A DNA stretch of 64,000 nt. It comes from Curtobacterium sp. VKM Ac-1393 (lineage in GTDB: Bacteria; Actinomycetota; Actinomycetes; Actinomycetales; Microbacteriaceae). The stretch is from contig NZ_JADKRW010000007.1 of the NCBI RefSeq assembly GCF_015350995.1, positions 124,001 through 188,000 on the forward strand. The letters are read 5' to 3'. Shown here piece by piece: positions 6,566-15,039 of this stretch. The notes under the pieces were generated by a model, which was not told where the DNA came from, made no database searches, and saw only the letters and a list, made by a program, of their open reading frames with translations. A program made the position numbers and the translations under genes. Within the stretch, counting starts at the first letter, position 1. The number at the start of each line of letters is the position of its first letter.

Positions 6566-8944
6566 TCAGGCGCGCGCGTCCGGCCGCGCGGTGCGCGCCC
6601 AGAACCAGGCCCCGACCGCCCCCGCGACGCAGGTCGCCCCGATCGCGCCGAGCAGGAGCGGCGAGGCGTGCGTGCCGGACGGACCCGAGTAGACGGCGGC
6701 CGTCAGGGTGACCGCGACGACGGCCAGGCCCACGTACCGGCCGCGTGATGCCGCGAGCAGTGCGCTGCCGGCCGACCCGGCGAACGGCAGGAGCGTCGCG
6801 ACGACCGCACCGACACCACCGACGCACAGGGTGATCGCGAACTCCGAGGTCAACGAGGTCCAGAACCCACCGCCGGCGGTCACACTGTGCAGCACCCAGC
6901 CGGTGGCGGCGAGTCCGAGCAGGGCGATCGTCCGCCAGGTCGCGCTCCGGGCACCGCCGATGATCCCGGACCCGAGTCGCAACGCGGCGGTGTCGAGGTC
7001 GGGACGAGCCGACGGGACGAGCAGCACGCCGACGATCAGGGCTGGGGAGAGGTCAGCAGCCCGCGTGACACCGCAGGCCACGAGGGCTGCGAGCACGAGC
7101 CACGACGACACCCGGAACCCCACCGCGCGGTGGTCGGGGCCGGCCGCCCACCGCGTGGCGATGACGACAGCGGCGGTCAGCACGGCCGTGCCGAGCAGGA
7201 CGGCGATGGCGAGACGGACGTACCGCGCCTCGAGGGAGACACCGACACCGAGGAGTGTGCACACCGTGGTGGCGCCGATCGCGATCGCGACGGAGGCCCA
7301 GGTCGGCAGGACGTCGTCCGTGCGCGTGCGCTCCGTACGAGCGCGGTTCCGGCCGAGCAGCCCGGCGAACGGCGACCGGATCCGGCCACGGGCCGCGGCG
7401 GCGACCAGCGCGAGCGGTGCGGCGATCAGCACCAGGAAGCCGGCGGCGACGGCCGAGGCCACGAGCACGGTCCGCCACGAGAACGCGGCCTGGATCGTCG
7501 GGACGGTGCGGTCGTAGGTGGTCGCCGCGGTCCAGTCGCCCGCGGAGCCGGACCAGTCGCGGTGCCCGCCGCCTGCCGCTCCGGGGGTGCCGGTGCCGGT
7601 GCTGGTGCCGTGCGAGCCGGAGCCGGCGCTGCCGGATCCGGCTGCCGTGCCGGAACCGTCGTCCGGGCCACCGGTGCCCGTTCCCGTCCCGGCTCCGCTG
7701 GTGGGGTCGTCGGACTGGTGGGTGCCGTCATTGCCGTGGCTGCCGGACGGGTCGGCGGCGCCGGTGGGCGGTGTCCCCGACGCGCTGCCGTCGCTTCCAT
7801 CGCTGCCGGAGCCCGTGCCGTTCGTGCCCGGGGTGCCGGTCGGGGTGGTCGAGGTGGACCACACGGTGACCTCCACGGCGGCGGACGACCGCGAGTAGTT
7901 GCCGGCGGCGTCGTGCTGCGTGGCGGTGAGGTCGTGCGCACCGGCGCGGAGCAGCGACCCGGCCGTCGAACACGACCACGACCCGTTCGCGGCGACCTCG
8001 GCACGGCAGACCGGAGCACGGTCGACGTAGACGGTCACAGCGGCCCCGGGCTCCCCGGACCCACGGACGACCGTCGCCCGCGATCCGATCCGGTCGCCGT
8101 CGTCGGGGGCGGTGATCCGCGGTGCCGCCGGAGCCGAACGGTCCACCGCGATCCGGACCGGGGCCGACGAGGCGCTGCGGAGGTCCGAGCGGTACCCGCG
8201 TGCGGTGCTCGCGGTCTGCGAGGCGGTGACGGTGACCGTCGCGTCGGACCGCAGCGCGAGCGAGGCCACCCATCGGCCGTCCGGACCGACCGGGGCGGTC
8301 TGCTGCGTCGACGACCCGGAGACCGTCAGCGTCACGGTGGACCCGGGGAACCCGGTGCCGGAGAGCGCTCCGCTCGTCGGGTGGTCGGACGCGATGGTCG
8401 GCGGCACGATGACGTCGGACGCCGGAGCGCTGGCCGAGGGCTGGCCCGCAGCGGTGAGGTCACGGACCGTGAACACCTGCCCGGGCCCGGAGCGCACTGT
8501 GCCGAGGCAGGACCACGACCCGTTCGCCAGCACGCCGGTCGAGCAGCCGGTCGAGCCGGTGGACGCGGGGCCGGTGACACGGACTCCGTGTCCCGGGGTG
8601 CCGGTGCCGTGGAAGCGCGCCGTGCTGCTCGTGACGTCGCCCGGGTCGGCGATGGTCGTGGGGACCGACGGGCGGCCCGTGGACGCGGGCGGCGGTGTGG
8701 GGGTGCCGGGGCGCCCGCTGCTCGGCGGGCCGACGAGTTCGCTCGGCGCGGGGGTCGCCGTGGCTGCGGTGCTCGTCGTGCGCGCTGCGCTCGAGGTGCT
8801 CGCGAGTGCGGGGGCTGCGGCGGCGGCCAGCAGCGCGGCGGCGAGGACCGCCGTGGCCGAGGCGACCGCGACGAACCGGGTACGACGACGAGGGCCGTCG
8901 CCCCCGACGGCCCGCTCGTCCCCGTTGTCCCCGCGCGTGCTCAC
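6566..8944 (-). CDS. Ig-like repeat, multi-span membrane protein
   Basis: A 792-residue exported protein of unknown function. A long signal sequence is followed by a Ser/Thr/Pro linker, then at least three bacterial Ig-like beta domains with internal Cys pairs (for example GCSTG...WSCLG and VCRAE...SWSCST). A Gly/Ser/Thr-rich spacer comes next, and the last 320 residues contain about eight membrane helices broken by short Arg-rich loops. GTG at 8944 is preferred (GATGGGG just upstream); GTG at 8959 is possible. Ig-like domains joined to a polytopic C-terminus suggest an envelope-embedded display or adhesion protein. No enzymatic motif is seen. It is divergent from lemA. Confidence 0.7.
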   Translation of the reverse strand: MSTRGDNGDERAVGGDGPRRRTRFVAVASATAVLAAALLAAAAAPALASTSSAARTTSTAATATPAPSELVGPPSSGRPGTPTPPPASTGRPSVPTTIADPGDVTSSTARFHGTGTPGHGVRVTGPASTGSTGCSTGVLANGSWSCLGTVRSGPGQVFTVRDLTAAGQPSASAPASDVIVPPTIASDHPTSGALSGTGFPGSTVTLTVSGSSTQQTAPVGPDGRWVASLALRSDATVTVTASQTASTARGYRSDLRSASSAPVRIAVDRSAPAAPRITAPDDGDRIGSRATVVRGSGEPGAAVTVYVDRAPVCRAEVAANGSWSCSTAGSLLRAGAHDLTATQHDAAGNYSRSSAAVEVTVWSTSTTPTGTPGTNGTGSGSDGSDGSASGTPPTGAADPSGSHGNDGTHQSDDPTSGAGTGTGTGGPDDGSGTAAGSGSAGSGSHGTSTGTGTPGAAGGGHRDWSGSAGDWTAATTYDRTVPTIQAAFSWRTVLVASAVAAGFLVLIAAPLALVAAAARGRIRSPFAGLLGRNRARTERTRTDDVLPTWASVAIAIGATTVCTLLGVGVSLEARYVRLAIAVLLGTAVLTAAVVIATRWAAGPDHRAVGFRVSSWLVLAALVACGVTRAADLSPALIVGVLLVPSARPDLDTAALRLGSGIIGGARSATWRTIALLGLAATGWVLHSVTAGGGFWTSLTSEFAITLCVGGVGAVVATLLPFAGSAGSALLAASRGRYVGLAVVAVTLTAAVYSGPSGTHASPLLLGAIGATCVAGAVGAWFWARTARPDARA

Positions 8945-9105
8945 TGCACCCCATCCCACGTGATCCGGGCCGCTGGGTCAATACACCTCGCGGATGATGT
9001 CCCGCATCCGGTCGTCTCGGGCCGGCAGCCCGAGCGCCCGGTGTGCGTGACTCGGGAATCGCCCGTGAACCCCGGCCCCGGGCGAGAGCAGCACGTCGGC
9101 GTCGG

Positions 9106-9111
9106 TAGACT
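9106..9111 (+). promoter_or_regulatory. Candidate -10 of lemA
   Basis: TAGACT lies about 60 bp before the lemA start, implying a transcript with a leader and an AAAAGGAG ribosome binding site. Confidence 0.35.
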
Positions 9112-9172
9112 TCTCGACGGCCGTTCAGGCCACGCAGTACCGCGGATCCGACGCGAAAAGGAGTACCCCCAC

Positions 9173-9754
9173 ATGGACACCGGACTCGTCACGACGCTCA
9201 TCGTCGTCGGAGTGGTGGTGGTGATCCTGGTCATCATCGGGATCTACCTCTGGGTGACGTACAACTCGCTCGTCACGCTCAAGGTCCGGGTGGACGAGGC
9301 CTGGAGCGACATCTCCGTGCAGCTCAAACGGCGGGCAGACCTCATCCCGACGATCGTGGACACGGTCAAGGGGTACGCCACCCATGAGAAGGCCGTCTTC
9401 GACGACGTCACCAAGGCGCGCTCCGAGACGCTCACCGCGGGGGACGCCGGCACCGCCTCGGCCGCCGAAGGACACATGCAGAAGGCGCTGAAGAGCGTGT
9501 TCGCCGTCGCCGAGGGGTACCCGCAGCTGCAGTCAAGCCAGAACTTCCTGCAGCTGCAGTCCGAGCTCGTCGACACCGAGGACAAGATCCAGGCCTCGCG
9601 ACGGTTCTACAACGGCGGCGTGCGCGAGCTCAACACGAAGATCCGGGTGTTCCCGAACTCCACCTTCGCGAAGCGCCGCGGCTTCGACGAGGCGACCTTC
9701 TTCGAGACGGCCGAACCCTCGGCGATCGCCGAGCCGCCGCGCGTCCAGTTCTGA
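9173..9754 (+). CDS. lemA: LemA family protein
   Basis: A 193-residue protein with one N-terminal membrane helix (residues about 6-28) followed by the LemA helical bundle. The conserved stretches are VDEAWSDISVQLKRRADLIP, the FLQLQSELVDTEDKIQASRRFYN region, and the end of the fold, RVFPNSTFAKRRGF. LemA proteins are membrane-anchored and their biochemical role is unsettled. They are often encoded beside an M48 (HtpX-type) protease. AAAAGGAG precedes the ATG by about 9 bases. Here the expected protease gene is missing except for a short relic immediately downstream. Confidence 0.92.
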   Translation: MDTGLVTTLIVVGVVVVILVIIGIYLWVTYNSLVTLKVRVDEAWSDISVQLKRRADLIPTIVDTVKGYATHEKAVFDDVTKARSETLTAGDAGTASAAEGHMQKALKSVFAVAEGYPQLQSSQNFLQLQSELVDTEDKIQASRRFYNGGVRELNTKIRVFPNSTFAKRRGFDEATFFETAEPSAIAEPPRVQF

Positions 9755-9762
9755 ACGATCCG

Positions 9763-9855
9763 ATGCGCCGTGGCCTGACGGACCGGCTGTTCTCGACGCA
9801 CCCGCCGCTGCCGGACCACATCGCCCGGCTCCGCGCCAACGCCGAACGCTTCTGA
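9763..9855 (+). pseudogene. C-terminal relic of an HtpX-type M48 metalloprotease
   Basis: An open stretch of 30 codons starts 9 bp after the lemA stop. Its residues LFSTHPPLPDHIARLRANA closely resemble the last 20 residues of HtpX-family proteases, where FSTHPPLxxRIxRL is a hallmark tail. No zinc motif (HExxH), membrane helices or other protease sequence is present and no ribosome binding site is seen. The simplest reading is that an internal deletion removed almost all of a lemA-linked protease gene and left the 3' end in frame. Confidence 0.7.
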
Positions 9856-9859
9856 GGCG

Positions 9860-11143
9860 TCAGGCCGACGCCGCGTCCAGCTGCTCCGCGGCCGTGGCGG
9901 CGGTCTCCGGGGCATCGGCGTCGTCGACGGCTCCGTGCGGCACGAGCAGAGTGCCGAGCGCACCGGCGACCGCGGCCGCTGCCGTCCCGCGGTCGGTGAC
10001 CTCGATCGTGTCGAGCCCCTGCCAGGCTGCTGTCCGACGGAGTGTGTCGGCCAGGCGCTCGGGGTCCAGGTGCTCGCCGGGCTCCTGCCACGCCGTCCGG
10101 ACCCGCAGGACGCCGCGCTGCCGATCGCTCTTCAGGTCCACCCGCCCGACGAGCCGGTCGTCCTGCAACACGGGCAGGACGTAGTAGCCGAACACCCGCT
10201 TCGGGGCCGGCGTGTAGATCTCGATCCGGTAGTGGAACCCGTACATCCGCTCGGCCCGCCGTCGGAACCACACGACCGGGTCGAACGGACTGAGCACCGC
10301 GTCGGCGACGAGCTGCCGGGGCACCCGCGCCTCGGGGTGGAGCCACGCGCGCTCCGCCCAGCCCTCGACGCGCACGGGCAGGAGTTCGCCGGCGGCGGTG
10401 AGCTCGGCGATGGCGGTCGCGGTGTCGTCCGACCGCAGCCGGTAGTAGTCGGCGATGTCCGCACGGGTGCCGACCCCGAGCGCGCGGGTGGCGTGCCGCA
10501 CGAGTTCGAGCACGGCGGCGGCGCGTGGCGGAGCGGTCTCGAGGAACCCTGCCGGCAGCACGTGCTCGGGCAGTGCGTAGACGCGCTCGAACCCCGATCG
10601 ACCGGCGCTGACCACCTCGCCCCAGCGGAACATCTGCTCGAGGCCGAGCTTCACGTCGCTCCATCCCCACCACGGCCCGCGTCGCACGTTCGACTCGTGC
10701 TCGACCGCGCTGGCCCGCATCGGCCCCTCGGCCCGGAGCAGTGCGTGCAGCTCCCGCCGGACCCCCGCGGTGCGGGTGACCCCGTCGATCCGGGTCGGAC
10801 CGGCGTCGCGCTCTCGGAGCGCGTCCATCCGCCACCGGAACAGCCGGAGGTCGTCGCGGGGGATGAGTGCCGCCTCGTGCGCCCAGTACTCGGTGTACGG
10901 GCCGGTGCGCTCGAGGGTCAGGCGGTCGAGCGTCGACCGGTCGTACGCACCGAGGCGTGCGAAGAGGGGCAGGTAGTGGCTGCGCTCGAACACGTTGACC
11001 GAGTCGATCTGCAGCAACCCGAGGCGTGCGAACGCAGCGTTCACCGCGCGCGTCGAGGCCTCCGTCGCCGGTGGCCGACCGAAGCCCTGCGCGGCGAGTG
11101 CGACGCGGCGGGCTTCGGCGGCGGAGAGCGATGACCTGACCAT
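9860..11143 (-). CDS. YcaQ/AlkX-type winged-helix DNA glycosylase
   Basis: A 427-residue member of the HTH_42 (YcaQ) family. Characterised members excise alkylated bases and unhook DNA interstrand crosslinks. The catalytic Q-x-D motif is present at residues 45-47 (LLQIDSVNV), followed by the family's FERSHYLPLFARLG. Tandem winged-helix segments and a beta-barrel-like C-terminal part (VLSPFDPVVWFRRRAERMYGF region) are also recognisable, and the length is typical. The ATG at 11143 follows a TAGCGT box by exactly 6 bases and lacks a ribosome binding site, so translation is probably leaderless. It is divergent from the PerM-type permease gene. Confidence 0.85.
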   Translation of the reverse strand: MVRSSLSAAEARRVALAAQGFGRPPATEASTRAVNAAFARLGLLQIDSVNVFERSHYLPLFARLGAYDRSTLDRLTLERTGPYTEYWAHEAALIPRDDLRLFRWRMDALRERDAGPTRIDGVTRTAGVRRELHALLRAEGPMRASAVEHESNVRRGPWWGWSDVKLGLEQMFRWGEVVSAGRSGFERVYALPEHVLPAGFLETAPPRAAAVLELVRHATRALGVGTRADIADYYRLRSDDTATAIAELTAAGELLPVRVEGWAERAWLHPEARVPRQLVADAVLSPFDPVVWFRRRAERMYGFHYRIEIYTPAPKRVFGYYVLPVLQDDRLVGRVDLKSDRQRGVLRVRTAWQEPGEHLDPERLADTLRRTAAWQGLDTIEVTDRGTAAAAVAGALGTLLVPHGAVDDADAPETAATAAEQLDAASA

Positions 11144-11149
11144 GCGGCG

Positions 11150-11155
11150 ACGCTA
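11150..11155 (-). promoter_or_regulatory. Leaderless -10 of the YcaQ-like gene
   Basis: Read on the minus strand, TAGCGT is followed by 6 bases and the ATG. Confidence 0.5.
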
Positions 11156-11223
11156 CCGAACCCCGCCGACAGCGGGGCGTCCGAACGTATGCCGTATCTG
11201 GAACGCGAGGACGTGTGGATCGC

Positions 11224-11229
11224 TAGGAT
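11224..11229 (+). promoter_or_regulatory. Leaderless -10 of the AI-2E family gene
   Basis: TAGGAT is followed by 6 bases and the ATG at 11236. Confidence 0.55.
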
Positions 11230-11235
11230 CGGCCC

Positions 11236-12486
11236 ATGGCCTGGGGAAAGAAGACACCACACACGGATCCCGTCGTCGTCGATGACGCGGTCCCGCCCGG
11301 CATGCGGATCGCCGGCGCGTGGTCGTGGCGCATCCTCGTCGTGCTCGGGGTCGTCGCGGTCTTCATCTACCTCGTCACGCTGTTCAGCGAGATCCTCATC
11401 CCGTTCCTCATCGGCATCGTCGTCGCCGCGCTCCTGGTCCCGCTGTCGAACTGGATGCAGCGCCACCACGTGCCGAAGTGGGTCGCCGTCATCGTCAGCC
11501 TGGTCGGCGGGCTCGCCGCGGTCGGCGCGCTCATCTGGCTCGTCGTCGACCAGATCGCCGCCTCGTACCCGTCGCTCCGCGACCGCACCCTGTCGCAGTA
11601 CGACAACATCCGCGACTTCGTGCTCGGGTCCGGCCTCGGGATCAGCCAGAAGGACCTGAACTCGTACCTCAACCAGGCGACTGACTGGCTGCAGAGCAAC
11701 TCCGGATCGATCCTGTCGGGTGTCGCCAGCGCGGGGTCGTCGCTCACGCACATCCTCACCGGCCTGTTCGTCGTCATCTTCACCGTGATCTTCCTGCTCA
11801 TCGACGGCAAGAACGTCTGGCGCTGGACGGTCCGGCTCTTCCCGAAGAACGCCCGGAGCGCGATCGACGGTGCGGGTGTCGCCGGTTGGACGACCCTGAC
11901 GAGCTTCATCCGCGTGCAGATCTTCGTCGCGTTCGTCGACGCCGTCGGCATCGGCCTCGGGGCGGCCATCCTGCAGCTCCCGCTCGTGGTGCCGATCGCC
12001 GTCTTCGTGTTCCTCGGGTCGTTCATCCCGGTCGTCGGCGCCATCGTCACCGGGTTCCTGGCGGTGTTCGTCGCCCTGGTGTTCAACGGGTGGGTCGCCG
12101 CGGTCTGGATGCTCGTCGTCATCCTCATCGTGCAGCAGGTCGAGGGCCACATCCTGCAGCCGCTCGTCATGGGCAGCGCCGTCAAGGTGCACCCGCTCGC
12201 CGTGGTCCTCGGGGTCACCGCGGCCTCGGGGCTCGCCGGCATCGCGGGCGCGTTCTTCGCGGTCCCGCTCATCGCCACCGTGAACTCGATGGTCACCGCG
12301 ATCGCGAGCGGCCGGTGGAAGACCATGGACTCCGACCACATCCGCGAGGCCAAGCAAGAGGCGCACGACGCCACCGTCCGGTCGAAGCGCCGTCGGAAGA
12401 TCCTCAAGCTGCGGAACCGTCGCGGCGACGTCCCGAAGCCGGGCACCGACGAACAGCCGACCGCGGTCAAGGGAACGGCAGGCTGA
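11236..12486 (+). CDS. AI-2E family transporter (PerM-like)
   Basis: A 416-residue polytopic membrane protein. Eight or so hydrophobic segments are visible, including FSEILIPFLIGIVVAALLVP, a long periplasmic-type loop (residues about 105-165), and the conserved FLGSFIPVVGAIVTG and VEGHILQPLVMG segments that define the family. Members have been linked to autoinducer-2 export or to Na+/H+ antiport, so the substrate here is open. The last 60 residues are a basic cytosolic tail. It starts directly after a TAGGAT box. The ilvA gene follows by 62 bp on the same strand. Confidence 0.85.
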   Translation: MAWGKKTPHTDPVVVDDAVPPGMRIAGAWSWRILVVLGVVAVFIYLVTLFSEILIPFLIGIVVAALLVPLSNWMQRHHVPKWVAVIVSLVGGLAAVGALIWLVVDQIAASYPSLRDRTLSQYDNIRDFVLGSGLGISQKDLNSYLNQATDWLQSNSGSILSGVASAGSSLTHILTGLFVVIFTVIFLLIDGKNVWRWTVRLFPKNARSAIDGAGVAGWTTLTSFIRVQIFVAFVDAVGIGLGAAILQLPLVVPIAVFVFLGSFIPVVGAIVTGFLAVFVALVFNGWVAAVWMLVVILIVQQVEGHILQPLVMGSAVKVHPLAVVLGVTAASGLAGIAGAFFAVPLIATVNSMVTAIASGRWKTMDSDHIREAKQEAHDATVRSKRRRKILKLRNRRGDVPKPGTDEQPTAVKGTAG

Positions 12487-12548
12487 GGCTGAACGATCCC
12501 TCGTGTCACGGGTTCGCTGCGGACGCCCGGAGCGACGATGATGGGGGA

Positions 12549-13808
12549 GTGACCGACACCAGCGCCTCCCAGCACACGCTCGCCGCGATCCCCACCCTCG
12601 CGGACATCGAGACGGCGCGCGAGACCATCGCGGGTGTCGCGCGCGTCACCCCGATGGAGACCTCGCAGTTCCTGGCCGAGCTGCTGGGGTCGCCCGTGCA
12701 CCTGAAGTGTGAGAACCTGCAGCGCACCGGCGCGTACAAGGTGCGCGGCGCGTACAACCGCCTGTCGACCCTGTCGGAAGAGCAGCGCGCCAAGGGCGTC
12801 GTGGCGGCCAGTGCCGGCAACCACGCCCAGGGCGTCGCCCTCGCGGCCCGCGAGCTCGGCATCCCCGCAACGATCTTCACCCCGGTCGGCGTCGCGTTGC
12901 CGAAGCTCCAGGCGACCCGCCACTACGGCGCCGAGGTCGTCCTGCGCGGTCACTCCGTCGAAGAGGCCCTGAGCGCCGCCAAGGACTTCGCCGCGCACAC
13001 CGGAGCCGTCTTCATCCCGCCGTTCGACCACCCCGCCGTGATCGCCGGTCAGGGCACCCTCGGCCTCGAGATCATCGACCAGGTGCCCGACGTCGACACC
13101 GTGGTCGTGCCGATCGGCGGCGGTGGCGTGATCTCCGGCATCGCCCTGGCCGTGAAGGGCATGGCCGAGCGGCTCGGACGCCCGATCAGGGTCATCGGAG
13201 TGCAGGCCGAGAACGCTGCGGCCTACCCGTCGTCCATCCGCGCCGGTGAGCCCGTGACCATCACGACCAAGCCCACCATCTCCGACGGCATCGCGGTCGC
13301 TCGACCCGGCGACCTCAACTTCCCGATCATCCGCGACCTGGTCGACGAGATCGTCACGGTCTCCGACGACGACACCGCTCGTGCCCTGCTCGTCCTGCTC
13401 GAGCGCGCGAAGCTCGTGGTCGAGGCCGCCGGCGCCGTCGGGGTCGCCGCGATCATGTCCGGTGCCGTGCGCGACACCGGCCGCACCGTGGTGCTGCTGA
13501 GCGGGGGCAACATCGACCCCCTCATGATGGAGCGCGTGATCACCCGCGGTCTCGTCGCCGCCTCGCGCTACATCGGCATCCGCATCATGCTGCCGGACCG
13601 TCCCGGTCAGCTCGCCCGGGTCGCCCAGGTGATCTCGGACGCCGGCGCGAACGTCGTCGAGGTCCTGCACACCCGCCACGGCCAAGGCCTGGTCATCAAC
13701 GAGGTCGCCCTCGACCTGTCGATCGAGGCACGCGGTCCCGAGCACGCCCAAGAGGTCATCCAGCGCCTGCACGAGGTCGGCTTCCGCCCCGAGCTGCTCG
13801 AGCACTAG
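12549..13808 (+). CDS. ilvA: Threonine ammonia-lyase (biosynthetic-type, ACT domain)
   Basis: A 419-residue PLP enzyme deaminating threonine to 2-oxobutanoate, the first step of isoleucine synthesis. The PLP Lys lies in GAYKVRGA (near residue 63), the Gly-rich phosphate loop is IGGGGVISG, and SAGNHAQG is the substrate Ser-Asn loop. Residues about 340-415 form one ACT domain (MLPDRPGQLARV), a usual allosteric site. One ACT domain and a length near 400 match the shorter clostridial/actinobacterial type. The GTG start overlaps a purine-rich GATGGGGGA. A GGAGGC palindrome ends the unit. Confidence 0.92.
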   Translation: MTDTSASQHTLAAIPTLADIETARETIAGVARVTPMETSQFLAELLGSPVHLKCENLQRTGAYKVRGAYNRLSTLSEEQRAKGVVAASAGNHAQGVALAARELGIPATIFTPVGVALPKLQATRHYGAEVVLRGHSVEEALSAAKDFAAHTGAVFIPPFDHPAVIAGQGTLGLEIIDQVPDVDTVVVPIGGGGVISGIALAVKGMAERLGRPIRVIGVQAENAAAYPSSIRAGEPVTITTKPTISDGIAVARPGDLNFPIIRDLVDEIVTVSDDDTARALLVLLERAKLVVEAAGAVGVAAIMSGAVRDTGRTVVLLSGGNIDPLMMERVITRGLVAASRYIGIRIMLPDRPGQLARVAQVISDAGANVVEVLHTRHGQGLVINEVALDLSIEARGPEHAQEVIQRLHEVGFRPELLEH

Positions 13809-13895
13809 CTCCGCGACGATCCACGAGTCGTTCGACGCGTGTCGCGTCGCAACCGTGGTGCGCGGCGGCGGGCGGGGCCGTGGGCGCGACCAGCA

Positions 13896-13943
13896 GACGG
13901 ACAGGAGGCCCGTGGCGGTGTCGCCCCGGGCCTCCTGTCCGTC
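13896..13943. terminator. Perfect palindrome of the GGAGGC family, bidirectional
   Basis: Two perfectly complementary 17-base arms (GACGGACAGGAGGCCCG and its complement) flank a 14-base loop between the convergent ilvA and greA genes. It is suited to terminate both. Confidence 0.7.
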
Positions 13944-13954
13944 AGTGGTGCTGC

Positions 13955-14443
13955 CTACGGCTCGTAGCGCTCGATCTTGACGACCTCGACCGCGATCTCC
14001 TTGCCGTTCGGCGCGGTGTACGTGGCCTTGTCGCCGGCCTTGAGGCCGACGATCGCCGCGCCCACCGGGCTGACCGGGCTGTAGACCGTCAGGTCGGAAC
14101 CCTCGGCCACGATCTCGCGGCTGCCGACCAGGAACGTCGACTCGTCACCCGCGATGACGGCGGTGACGACCGTGCCGGGCTCGACCGTGCCGTCGAAGAC
14201 GGCCTCGCTGACGGTGGCGTGCTTGAGGAGGTTCGTGAGGACGCGGATGCGGGCCTCGATCTTGCCCTGCTCGTCCTTGGCGGCGTGGTAGCCGCCGTTC
14301 TCCTTGAGGTCGCCCTCTTCGCGAGCGGCCTCGATGCGGCGCGCGATCTCGGCACGGCCCTCGCCGCTCAGCTCGTCGAGCTCCGCCTGGAGGCGGTCGT
14401 GCGCCTCTTGGGTCAGCCAGGTGACCTGCGTGTCGTTGCTCAT
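13955..14443 (-). CDS. greA: Transcription elongation factor GreA
   Basis: A 162-residue protein with the GreA layout: an N-terminal coiled coil (residues about 1-75, containing EEGDLKENGGYHAAKDEQG with the acidic tip residues) and a C-terminal FKBP-like domain. GreA enters the RNA polymerase secondary channel and stimulates cleavage of backtracked transcripts. The C-terminal SPVSPVGAAIVG is the conserved domain signature. The ATG is preceded by GAAGGGA. The DUF4307 gene lies 71 bp downstream in the opposite reading order (upstream in coordinates). Confidence 0.95.
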   Translation of the reverse strand: MSNDTQVTWLTQEAHDRLQAELDELSGEGRAEIARRIEAAREEGDLKENGGYHAAKDEQGKIEARIRVLTNLLKHATVSEAVFDGTVEPGTVVTAVIAGDESTFLVGSREIVAEGSDLTVYSPVSPVGAAIVGLKAGDKATYTAPNGKEIAVEVVKIERYEP

Positions 14444-14514
14444 GTTCTGTCCCTTCGACCATGAAAAAACGAGACCGGCCGAGTGGTCGGTCTCGAGAGG
14501 CGAATCAGGACAGT

Positions 14515-14925
14515 CTAGGGAACCCAGCAGTCGTGGATCAAGCCGGTCACACCACGCGTCGTGGTGGTGACCTCGGTGCTGATGCTGCGGGTGCGCTGCT
14601 CGGACGGGGCGAGGGTGATCTCCTTCCAGCCCACGATCGAGTAGCTCTTGTCGAGGACCTGCACGGCGCACTTCGCCCGCACACCCGGGTCGACGGAGAC
14701 CTGCGAGTGCACGACGGTGCTGTGCTGGGACAGGACCTCGTAGCCCACGACGTCGTCGGTCAGCCCGCGGTCGGACTGGTCGAGCCCCGCCCAGATCACC
14801 CATGCGGCGAAGACCACGACGACGGCGATCGCCGCGGTGATCGCGACGACCTTGCTGCGGCGCGCGCGGGCCGGGGTACGGCCGTAGCGGTCGTCGAGGG
14901 TGGCGGCGTGGTGCTGTTCGGACAG
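14515..14925 (-). CDS. DUF4307 membrane protein, probable CTG start
   Basis: A 136-residue protein with a short cytosolic N-terminus containing LDDRYGRTP, one membrane helix (AITAAIAVVVVFAAWVIWAG) and an extracytoplasmic domain with two Cys. This is the DUF4307 family, widespread in actinobacteria beside greA and mca, with no known function. No ATG, GTG or TTG fits: the frame runs upstream without a plausible start, while a CTG at 14925 has GGGAG about 8 bases before it and gives the usual N-terminus length. A GATAAT hexamer sits just upstream of that. The CTG start is an inference. Confidence 0.72.
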   Translation of the reverse strand: MSEQHHAATLDDRYGRTPARARRSKVVAITAAIAVVVVFAAWVIWAGLDQSDRGLTDDVVGYEVLSQHSTVVHSQVSVDPGVRAKCAVQVLDKSYSIVGWKEITLAPSEQRTRSISTEVTTTTRGVTGLIHDCWVP

Positions 14926-15039
14926 TTCGGGGCTCCCGGGGTGATTATCCTGATCCCAGGGTAGTTCACGTCTCGCTGTGCACTCCCCGCCCCTGTTCGT
15001 CCTCCGCTCGCCCACGCTCACCCCACGTGAGGAAGTCCT

